A stretch of 7,850 bases of DNA from an uncultured Acidobacteriota bacterium (GTDB taxonomy: Bacteria; Acidobacteriota; Blastocatellia; Pyrinomonadales; Pyrinomonadaceae), in the NCBI GenBank assembly GCA_946480545.1, contig CAMLKY010000072.1, positions 1-7,850 of the forward strand. Reading direction: 5' to 3'. Positions within the stretch are counted from its first letter, which is position 1, and the number at the start of each line of letters is the position of its first letter. The notes under the pieces were generated by a model. The model was not told the origin of the DNA. It worked only from the letters and a program-made list of their open reading frames with translations, and ran no database searches. Position numbers and translations under genes: made by a program. This document shows positions 1 through 6,099 of the stretch, in pieces.

Positions 1-2
1 GG

Positions 3-146
3 TCTCGCTCTCGCCGTCGCTCTTCGACGAATCGTCGTCGCCGCCGCCGCAATCGACGATCGTCCTCTTCGTCGTCGCCGTCAAGCTCGTCGTCCGAATC
101 GTCGTCTTCCGATTCGGAGGAAGATCGCTCGCCGTCCCCGTCCCTC
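3..146 (+). other. Arg/Ser-rich (RS-like) segment of Gag
   Basis: Translated in the gag frame, this segment has SRSRRR, then six consecutive Arg, then a Ser-dominated stretch of about 20 residues interrupted by Pro and Glu, an acidic patch (DSEED) and RSPSPS. It resembles RS domains of splicing factors in composition. It may bind RNA or be phosphorylated, but that is inference. It probably continues upstream of the window. Confidence 0.7.
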
Positions 147-1241
147 CGTCGACGTGTTGGAGCCGACGTTTCCCGTGCTGTCTCTCACGGCCGTCGCGTT
201 CGCATGACTCCCGTATGGGATAATGCTCTCCAATGCGGAGGCGGTTGGATTGCGTGGAAGCAGCGCTTCCTGTCCGAGCTCGAGCTCTCTGCGCCGTTGA
301 CCGAATCGCAGAAGCTCGCCGAACTGCGCAACAACGTCGTCCCCGAGTTGTGCAGCTTCCTGAACTGGGATATGGAGCGTCACCGTCCCCTTTCGACGCT
401 CCAGGAAGGCCTCGACGTCCTCGCGAATCTGTATGCGTCGTCTTACGCATTGAACCCGAAGCAGATTTTCGCATCGAAGGTCGCCCAGCTTCGTCAGGAG
501 CCCGCCGAAAGCATGGCCGCGTATCTCGCGAAAGCGAACGCGCTATGCATCGAATATGCCGCGGAGAGCAATCTCCGACCGGAACGGCATCGCCGCCATC
601 AACAGGCGATCGATTCGTGGGCGTGTGATTACCTGATGCCTGCTTTCCTCCGCGGATTGCAGGATCGGTACGCGAATCTGCGCGACGATCGATCGAAGCG
701 TTGGGGTAAGTTCTGCAAGCGCATGCTTCGCCGCTCTGTCGACGTCCAGCGACAGTTCGCGTTTGCCCCCGCTTCGATGATGCCGTCCTCTTCGGTTGCG
801 CCGTCCTTCGCTTCCGTTGCCGCGCAGCCCGCTCGCCTTCGTCCCCAGGCTCCGCCCGCCGCTTCCGCCGCCGCCTCGACATCGACGAGCCAGCCGAGCT
901 GGAAGCGCCTGCCGCCGTCGGCCCGCACGAGCAGTAACGTTCCGCACTGCTCGGCTGCCGACGCGTGCATCGACCCGCGCTGCCGGCTCTGGCATCCGTC
1001 GCCGCGTTCTCGCCGTCTCGCCGGCGGAAACGAACCGCCGCCGCCGGGCGTTTCTCGCCCTACCGTTCCTCCCCGCGCTTCGGCTGCCGTCCCCAATCGG
1101 CCGAAGTGCACGCATTGTCAGCAGTTCGGGCACGTCGAAGCCCGCTGCTTTCAATTGCACCCGAACCTTCGTCCTCCTCCTCCTCCTCCGATTGCTCCCG
1201 CCGTCCCCGTCACTCCCCCGCCCCGTCCTCCGGCCGTTTGA
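3..1241 (+). CDS. gag: Gag polyprotein (capsid/nucleocapsid), 5'-truncated by the window edge
   Basis: Structural protein expected to assemble cytoplasmic virus-like particles and bind element RNA. The frame is already open at base 3, and there is no in-frame ATG before 204, so the real start lies upstream; ATG 204 is an internal Met. About 412 residues are visible. Residues 1-50 are Arg/Ser-rich (Arg runs, a long Ser run, acidic residues, then RSPSPS). Positions of about 240-750 encode a mostly helical region with Trp/Leu/Arg spacing like retrotransposon Gag domains. An Ala/Pro/Ser linker follows. A CCCH finger with spacing C-x5-C-x4-C-x3-H lies at 948-995, and a CCHC knuckle, C-x2-C-x4-H-x4-C, at 1107-1148. 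The tail is proline-rich with a run of six Pro. The frame ends at TGA 1239-1241 and overlaps the open pol frame from 781. Gag identity is sure from the knuckle and position; the exact capsid fold is inferred. Confidence 0.9.
   Translation, partial: SRSRRRSSTNRRRRRRNRRSSSSSSPSSSSSESSSSDSEEDRSPSPSLRRRVGADVSRAVSHGRRVRMTPVWDNALQCGGGWIAWKQRFLSELELSAPLTESQKLAELRNNVVPELCSFLNWDMERHRPLSTLQEGLDVLANLYASSYALNPKQIFASKVAQLRQEPAESMAAYLAKANALCIEYAAESNLRPERHRRHQQAIDSWACDYLMPAFLRGLQDRYANLRDDRSKRWGKFCKRMLRRSVDVQRQFAFAPASMMPSSSVAPSFASVAAQPARLRPQAPPAASAAASTSTSQPSWKRLPPSARTSSNVPHCSAADACIDPRCRLWHPSPRSRRLAGGNEPPPPGVSRPTVPPRASAAVPNRPKCTHCQQFGHVEARCFQLHPNLRPPPPPPIAPAVPVTPPPRPPAV
948..995 (+). other. CCCH zinc finger in Gag, Nab2/ZC3H14-like spacing
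   Basis: In the gag frame, Cys codons lie at 948, 966 and 981 and His at 993, giving C-x5-C-x4-C-x3-H followed by Pro. This spacing, with the short CxDPxC and LWHP elements, resembles the poly(A)-RNA-binding fingers of Nab2/ZC3H14 rather than the commoner C-x8-C-x5-C-x3-H type. It lies about 37 codons before the ordinary zinc knuckle. Function in poly(A) RNA binding is inferred. Confidence 0.6.
1107..1148 (+). other. CCHC zinc knuckle of nucleocapsid
   Basis: In the gag frame, Cys 1107, Cys 1116, His 1131 and Cys 1146 give the canonical retroviral C-x2-C-x4-H-x4-C, with the usual Gly directly before the His. This knuckle binds and packages element RNA in retroelements. Confidence 0.95.
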
Positions 1242-1242
1242 C
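1236..1242 (+). promoter_or_regulatory. Candidate +1 programmed frameshift site at the gag stop (GTT TGA C)
   Basis: Gag reads GCC GTT TGA. Slipping one base forward at GTT places the P-site tRNA on TTT and the next codon GAC (1240-1242) in the pol frame. TGA followed by C is a weak eukaryotic terminator, and a slow stop codon next to a slippery P-site codon is the arrangement used by antizyme and bacterial prfB. The pol frame is +1 to gag (or -2), as in yeast Ty3. The shift could instead happen anywhere in the shared open region 781-1241; this exact site is inferred. Confidence 0.5.
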
Positions 1243-1980
1243 GTTTTTCGATTCAAAAAACCTTTGGAGGAGTTGAATTCGCTTCTTTCCTCTGCTGGCA
1301 TCGAGCCGATTGTTTTCAATCCGGTTCGAGGACCGATTGCGATTGCTTCTTCGATGGATGAGACCTCCGTCGACGATAAACTGACGCCGTCCCCTTCGTC
1401 TGTTTCGGAGTCGTCTTCCTCCGCGCCTGTCCTTCATTACCGCCGTCTTACCCCGTCCGCTCCTTCGATCATCGCAGGTCGGCACCCGCTCGAGTTCATC
1501 GTCGTCCAACATGGAACTCGAACGACGACGCTGCCCATCGATGCTGCGGAGCTCGATACTGAACTTGTTGTAGGTCTGCCAGAGGGATTCGATGCATCCC
1601 TCTCGCTGCCTTCGAAAACCGGTCGATCGCGTGTCGTCCTTCATGCATCGACAATTGACTGTGCTTTTCGTGAGCGATTGCGGCTCCCGATTAGCGTCCG
1701 CCGTCGCCCTTGGTCGATCCAAGGTGCTAACCCGCTCCTTGTCGTTCGCCTCGTTCCGATCCCGAACTACGTCTCGTCTGCTGAGCGTACTCGAATCGAT
1801 CGCGATGCTGAAGTTGCATCATTGCGCGAACGACTGAAGGCTGCATCCACCGGTTGCGCGGATGATACCCGTGTCGTCCCTCACGTGGTCCCTCATCATG
1901 CCCCGCGTGTCGATCCGTCCTTTGATTTCGATGCGTCATGGTTGACCATCGCCGCCCGCGAACCGAAGTTGATTCGCCTC
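1240..1980 (+). other. Pol N-terminal region of unknown function, before the protease
   Basis: About 245 residues separate the gag stop from the protease fold. It opens with a charged/hydrophobic stretch (FRFKKPLEELNSLLSSAGIEP), then a Ser-rich acidic linker after Met 1354. A mixed hydrophobic region with regular beta-like alternation follows at about 1480-1780. Next comes a charged helix-like stretch of Arg/Glu/Leu at about 1780-1845 and a His/Pro/Val linker. I recognise no family. It may be a Gag-derived or protease-prodomain segment. Confidence 0.5.
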
Positions 1981-4900
1981 GCGTCTGCCGTCGTTTCGCT
2001 CGCTGAGCATCCGACGATCGCTCTCTTCGATACAGGTAGTACGCAAACGTCGATCGACTTCGCTCTCCTTCGTCGATCCTTCCCGAATCGCCGCATCGAC
2101 GCGCCAACTTGTCGCGTTCGGGGCTACGTCAACAAGGGAAGTGTTACCTTGCCTGTTTCGATTGCCGGTACCTCCTGGTACCAACGTTTCAACGTCTTGC
2201 TCGATAACCCGCGTCCTCTTGTTTTCGGGCTCGATACGCTCTCCGCTCGACGAATCGTGCTCGACCCTGGTGGTTCGAAGCCGATCACGATGACGGTCGG
2301 TTCTCGCTCTGTCGAGATTCCGTCATGCGCCGATGACTCACACGTCGTCCCTCGTGTGCCGCTGTCTCGGTTGCTTCGTCTTTCCGTCGATCTCGCGCTT
2401 CCACCGATGTGTGAAGCTGCTGTGGCCGTCCACTGCCCAGCATTGTCTTCGGATCGACGCGCTCGCCACGTCTTCGTTTCCACGCTGCCCGTCGCCTTCC
2501 AGCGATTTGGACTCGAAGCCGCGCGCATGCCCACCGAGCTTCTTCCCGGTGGCCGTGTCCGCATCGTTGTGGCTAACCGTACGCTTAACCCGATCGTCCT
2601 CAAAAAGGGTACTGCCGTCGCCGCTTTCGATCCCCACTTCACGGATCGATACGACGTCCATCCGTCTGGGATCGATCCGTCTTCCATCGATACCCCGGAG
2701 GATGAGTTGAACGCGATCACCGTTGGTGATGTCGCTCTCGAAGATCCTGCGATTGATATTTCTGGCATTCCCCCAGAGATTCGCATTGGCCGTTCTGACC
2801 TCTCGCTGTCGCAGCGTCGCGCTTTGATCGATCTTCTCCGCGAGTATTCGCATCTCTTCGCGCGCGACTCCGCAAATCCAGGTCACGTCGATCCGGCCAT
2901 CTTTCACTTCGATATCGATACTCAAGGCCACACTCCCGTCACGTGTGCGCCGTACCGCGTCTCTCCCGCACAACGCGCCGTCATTCGCGATCATGTGCAG
3001 AAGATGCAGGATGCCGGTATCGTTGTCCCGTCCGTGAGCCCCTGGGCTTCGCCTGTCGTCCTGGTCCCGAAGCCCGGCGGTGAAATTCGGTTCTGCGTCG
3101 ATTATCGCGCATTGAACAAAGTCACGAAGACTGAGATCTTCCCGTTGCCGCGCATCGATGATACTCTCGATGCTCTCGCTAACGCCGAATACTTTTCGAC
3201 GATCGATCTCGCTGCCGGTTACTGGCAGATTCCGCTCGCGCCGTCCGCTCGCGAGAAGACCGCCTTCATCTGTCACGAAGGTCTCTTCGAATACACGTGC
3301 ATGCCATTCGGTTTGAAGAACGCTCCCGCTGCGTTTCAACGTTTCATGACCAGCGTCCTTGGCGGTCTCCGTTGGCAATGCTGTCTCGTCTATCTCGACG
3401 ACGTGATTATCTACTCACGGTCGTTCGAACGTCATCTCGTCGATCTCCGCAGCGTCTTCGATCGTCTCAACGAAGTCGGTCTGCGGATGAAAGCAAAGAA
3501 GTGTTCCTTCTGTTGCGCCGACGTTATGTACCTCGGGCATCTCGTCTCGCCCGATGGCATCCGTCCCGATCCTCGAAAGATCGCTGCTGTCTCTGAGTGG
3601 CCGACGCCCTCATCTGTCGTCGATGTCCAACGATTCCTTGGACTTGCGTCGTACTATCGCAAGTTCATCGATCGTTTCGCTTCGATCGCGCATCCGCTCT
3701 ATGCGCTCACTCGTCCGTCCGTTCCATTTCGATGGACGTCTGTTGAGTCTGCCGCCTTCGAGGCGTTGAAGACGTGTCTTACGACAGCCCCCGTCCTTCG
3801 GCTGCCCGATTTCTCTCGTGAATTTCGATTCACGTTGCAGACCGATGCTTCGGACGTCGGAATTGGTGCCGTCCTTCACCAATCCGCGTCTGACGGTCGA
3901 AACCACGTCATCGCTTACGCTTCTCGTTCGCTCTCTCCTGCCGAAGTCAAATACACGACACAGGAGAAAGAAGCACTCGCGATCGTCTGGGCCTGCGATT
4001 ACTTTCGCCCGTATCTGCTCGGTGACCCGTTCACCGTCGAAACCGACCATCAATCCCTTCAGTGGATGATGGCGGCGAAGAAAGGCCGTATCGCTCGTTG
4101 GGCACTTCGAATCGCTGAGTTCGAATTCTCGATAACTCATCGCAAAGGCTCCGCGAACGCTAACGCCGATGCCTTGTCCCGTCAACCCGCTGCGATCGAT
4201 CCTTCCGCAGATGATGGTTGTCCGGCCGACGTCCCTACGGCTGATGACACGTTCGATCGTGGCGACGTCCTCTACGCCATCGGTATCGACCCGGCTGATC
4301 CGACAGCCCCGTCTGTCATCGTTCTGGTGTCCGTGTCCAACGATCCCGCTCCCGCTGTCGGTTCCGATGAACCCAGCGATCGATTCCCGTCATCCGACGC
4401 GCAAACGTCCTTGCGCGATCGTCTTCGATCCGAGCAGCTGTCAGATCCCTTCATCTCGAAGCTGCGCTCGTATATCGCCGGCCGATTGCCGACGCCGCCC
4501 CGTCTTCGCACGCTTGTCGATGCATGCGTCGAAGAAGATGGATTGCTCATCCATCGATACACCGACGTTCGTCCTTCACGTCTGGTGCCGTGTTCGCAAG
4601 TCTTCGTCCCTCAGACTTTGCGCAACGAATTGATCGTGCTCCATCACGATCACCCGCTCTCGGGCCATTTGGGCTCGCATCGAACGCTCATGCGCCTTCG
4701 CCAACAGTATTATTGGCCTGGCATGCATGTCGATGTCAAACGTTACGTCCGCTCTTGTGCGCTGTGCCAAGTGCACAAAACGAAGAGCCCGCCGAATCAC
4801 CCGCCGTTACGCTACGTGCATCCGGGTGCTGCCTTCGCCGACGTCTCCGTCGATCTCGTCGGTCCGCTGACCGAAACCGACGCCGCGAACGTTTACATCC

Positions 4901-6099
4901 TCGTTATGCAGGATCGATTCACGAAGTGGCCGGAAGCCGTCCCTCTTCCGAATAAGTCTGCTTCGATCGTTGCCGATGCAATCTTCCGTCATTTGATTTG
5001 CCGGCATGGCGTCCCGCGAAACCTGCATACTGACCAGGGTACCGAATTTAACAACGTCCTTCTCGATCGTCTTTCCGAGCGTCTTTCGATGGCCCGTTCG
5101 TCCACTACGGCATACCATCCGCAAGCGAACGGTCAAGTTGAGCGTTTCAATCGTACCTTGATCGATTCGATCCGTGCTTACGCCGATTCGAATCCCGCTA
5201 CGTGGGATCGATATCTTGAGTCCGTCCTTTTTGCGTATCGAACTTCCCCGCACGCAGGACTCAACGAAACGCCGTTCTTCCTCGTCTACGGAAGAGACCC
5301 GCATCTGCCGTGGAACGTCCTTGGAGGATCGATCGATGACATCGATCGCGATCTCCACGTGTACAAGACGCAGATTACCGGAAATCTGCGTCACGCCCAT
5401 GATATCGTTCGTGCTCAGCTTCGATCTTTAGCTGAATCGTCGAAATCGTTTCACGACCGTTACCATAACGCGGTCGATGCCGTCTTTCCCGAGGGTTCGC
5501 ACGTTCTTCTCTTCAACCCGCAGGGCACGCACCTTTCGCCGGACGATCCGTCACGGAAGCTCGACCGAAGATGGTCTGGCCCGTTCGTCGTCGAAACGCG
5601 TCGATTCGACAACGTTTATCGACTCCGTGACCCACAGAGCGGTCGAACGTGGAGTGTGAACGCTGGCCAGCTTCGTCCTTTTCACGCTGAGTCTGCGCCG
5701 TTACCCGATGCGATTCGTCTTTCCGCCGCCGTTGATTCGCCGCTGTCTCTTCGACGCGACGTTCATACCGTTGCTGACGATATCACCCGTCTGCCCGTCT
5801 CTTCGAAATCGCGTCGTCCTTCGCGTCGAGCTGCTCGTCTTCGCGCTCGTGCCGAAACCGTTGTGGCAGATCCTGAGGGAGATCTCCGCAACTACGCCGT
5901 CGATCACATCGTCGATCATACGCCGGGGAAGCGGAATATTAAGTATCGCGTTCGATGGGAGGGCTTCGATGCCTCTCACGACTTGTGGATTCCGGCATCG
6001 TCCTTTACGACCCACGATATTCTTCACGAATACTGGGCTAACGTGCGCCGTCGAGATCCTTCCGCCTTCGTTCCCCGTTCTTTTCGTCCGCGCGCATAG
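1240..6099 (+). CDS. pol: Pol polyprotein: protease, reverse transcriptase, RNase H, integrase, chromodomain
   Basis: Makes and integrates element cDNA. Numbering from codon 1240, it is 1,619 residues. An unassigned region spans about residues 1-250. The protease active site is DTGS at D264. RT has D656 in the STIDLAAGYWQI motif and YLDD at 718-721. RNase H has D869, E911, D936 and D977. The integrase zinc site is H1136-x6-H1143-x29-C1173-x2-C1176, its catalytic triad D1205, D1265 and E1301 (D-x35-E), followed by WSGPF near 1445. The chromodomain spans about 1550-1603. No ATG occurs in this frame between 781 and 1354. The 1242-1353 part reads like protein, which argues for expression as a Gag-Pol fusion by +1 frameshift. 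Independent starting at ATG 1354 (1,581 residues) is the alternative. No internal stop or frameshift was found. Stop is TAG 6097-6099. Confidence 0.95.
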   Translation, partial: DVFRFKKPLEELNSLLSSAGIEPIVFNPVRGPIAIASSMDETSVDDKLTPSPSSVSESSSSAPVLHYRRLTPSAPSIIAGRHPLEFIVVQHGTRTTTLPIDAAELDTELVVGLPEGFDASLSLPSKTGRSRVVLHASTIDCAFRERLRLPISVRRRPWSIQGANPLLVVRLVPIPNYVSSAERTRIDRDAEVASLRERLKAASTGCADDTRVVPHVVPHHAPRVDPSFDFDASWLTIAAREPKLIRLASAVVSLAEHPTIALFDTGSTQTSIDFALLRRSFPNRRIDAPTCRVRGYVNKGSVTLPVSIAGTSWYQRFNVLLDNPRPLVFGLDTLSARRIVLDPGGSKPITMTVGSRSVEIPSCADDSHVVPRVPLSRLLRLSVDLALPPMCEAAVAVHCPALSSDRRARHVFVSTLPVAFQRFGLEAARMPTELLPGGRVRIVVANRTLNPIVLKKGTAVAAFDPHFTDRYDVHPSGIDPSSIDTPEDELNAITVGDVALEDPAIDISGIPPEIRIGRSDLSLSQRRALIDLLREYSHLFARDSANPGHVDPAIFHFDIDTQGHTPVTCAPYRVSPAQRAVIRDHVQKMQDAGIVVPSVSPWASPVVLVPKPGGEIRFCVDYRALNKVTKTEIFPLPRIDDTLDALANAEYFSTIDLAAGYWQIPLAPSAREKTAFICHEGLFEYTCMPFGLKNAPAAFQRFMTSVLGGLRWQCCLVYLDDVIIYSRSFERHLVDLRSVFDRLNEVGLRMKAKKCSFCCADVMYLGHLVSPDGIRPDPRKIAAVSEWPTPSSVVDVQRFLGLASYYRKFIDRFASIAHPLYALTRPSVPFRWTSVESAAFEALKTCLTTAPVLRLPDFSREFRFTLQTDASDVGIGAVLHQSASDGRNHVIAYASRSLSPAEVKYTTQEKEALAIVWACDYFRPYLLGDPFTVETDHQSLQWMMAAKKGRIARWALRIAEFEFSITHRKGSANANADALSRQPAAIDPSADDGCPADVPTADDTFDRGDVLYAIGIDPADPTAPSVIVLVSVSNDPAPAVGSDEPSDRFPSSDAQTSLRDRLRSEQLSDPFISKLRSYIAGRLPTPPRLRTLVDACVEEDGLLIHRYTDVRPSRLVPCSQVFVPQTLRNELIVLHHDHPLSGHLGSHRTLMRLRQQYYWPGMHVDVKRYVRSCALCQVHKTKSPPNHPPLRYVHPGAAFADVSVDLVGPLTETDAANVYILVMQDRFTKWPEAVPLPNKSASIVADAIFRHLICRHGVPRNLHTDQGTEFNNVLLDRLSERLSMARSSTTAYHPQANGQVERFNRTLIDSIRAYADSNPATWDRYLESVLFAYRTSPHAGLNETPFFLVYGRDPHLPWNVLGGSIDDIDRDLHVYKTQITGNLRHAHDIVRAQLRSLAESSKSFHDRYHNAVDAVFPEGSHVLLFNPQGTHLSPDDPSRKLDRRWSGPFVVETRRFDNVYRLRDPQSGRTWSVNAGQLRPFHAESAPLPDAIRLSAAVDSPLSLRRDVHTVADDITRLPVSSKSRRPSRRAARLRARAETVVADPEGDLRNYAVDHIVDHTPGKRNIKYRVRWEGFDASHDLWIPASSFTTHDILHEYWANVRRRDPSAFVPRSFRPRA
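1985..2310 (+). other. Aspartic protease domain
   Basis: The motif TIALFDTGSTQTSID has its catalytic Asp at 2029. A downstream VFGLDTLSARRIVLD segment at about 2220 matches the second conserved element (hydrophobic, Gly, Leu/Asp) of retropepsins. A single DTG motif implies an active homodimer, as in retroviruses. It cleaves the Gag-Pol polyprotein. Confidence 0.92.
2390..2650 (+). other. Beta-rich linker between protease and reverse transcriptase
   Basis: The segment runs from LPPMCEAAVAVHCP through RVRIVVANRTLNPIVLKKGTAVAAF. Many Ty3/gypsy Pol proteins carry a similar segment (a V.V.N.t..pv.l.kGt.va pattern) between protease and RT. It has a loose resemblance to dUTPase-like beta folds, but I see no dUTPase catalytic motif, so enzymatic activity is not claimed. 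Confidence 0.5.
2920..3570 (+). other. Reverse transcriptase domain
   Basis: Conserved RT blocks appear in order: the YRVSP entry, the SPWASPVVLVPKPGG segment, RFCVDYRALNKVT, LPRIDDTLDAL, STIDLAAGYWQI with catalytic Asp at 3205, MPFGLKNAPAAFQRFM, and YLDD at 3391-3402 with its two Asp at 3397 and 3400. The KCSFC segment and YLGHLVSPDGI follow. These are diagnostic of Ty3/gypsy RT. It copies element RNA into cDNA inside the particle. Confidence 0.98.
3815..4190 (+). other. RNase H domain
   Basis: The four acidic residues of RNase HI are present: Asp 3844 in QTDASD, Glu 3970 in EKEALAIV, Asp 4045 in ETDHQSL and Asp 4168 in NADALSR. The last three motifs are typical of Ty3/gypsy. It degrades the RNA strand of the RNA-DNA hybrid and leaves the polypurine primer. 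A Ser/Asp-rich linker of about 80 residues follows before integrase. Confidence 0.97.
4600..5690 (+). other. Integrase: H2C2 zinc site, DDE core, GPF module
   Basis: The zinc-binding N-terminal domain has His at 4645 and 4666 and Cys at 4756 and 4765. The catalytic core has Asp 4852 (SVDLVGPL), Asp 5032 (HTDQGTEF) and Glu 5140 (NGQVERFNRTL), with exactly 35 residues between the last two catalytic residues, the canonical D,D35E. A GPY/F-type element, WSGPFVV, lies at 5572-5592, with LRPFH after it. Integrase joins the LTR ends to host DNA. Confidence 0.97.
5884..6048 (+). other. C-terminal chromodomain on integrase
   Basis: The segment has NYAVDHIVDH, then YRVRWEGFDASHDLWIP, then an HDILHEYW helix, matching the chromodomain pattern three-strand sheet plus C-terminal helix. 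Aromatic cage positions are retained: Tyr 5893, Trp 5956 and Phe 5965. Retaining all three is the feature of group I chromodomains, which can bind H3 methylated at Lys9. Upstream there is a basic linker of clustered Arg/Lys/Ser at about 5805-5850. Targeting to heterochromatin is inferred from the family. Confidence 0.93.

Noticed and set aside
796..1239. Pol beginning at TTG 796
   Set aside because: It is only a non-ATG codon soon after a stop at 778-780. The shared region shows Gag coding in the other frame, including both zinc fingers, and an Arg/Pro-rich shadow in this one.
204..1241. ATG 204 as the gag start
   Set aside because: The frame is open to the left edge and encodes a structured-looking Arg/Ser-rich stretch, so 204 is more likely an internal Met. 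It remains possible if the upstream part proves noncoding.
1251..1262. TTCAAAAAACC as a -1 slippery site
   Set aside because: It lies after the gag stop, and the frame relation of gag to pol is +1, not -1.
543..1319. 258-codon reverse-strand frame rich in Arg and Gly
   Set aside because: Shadow of the Gag zinc-finger and proline-rich region.
2390..2650. dUTPase domain after the protease
   Set aside because: There is general beta-strand similarity, but no dUTPase catalytic motifs are visible.
2338..3378. 346-codon reverse-strand open frame
   Set aside because: It lies opposite protease and RT coding sequence and has no recognisable motif; it is a shadow produced by GC-rich codon bias.
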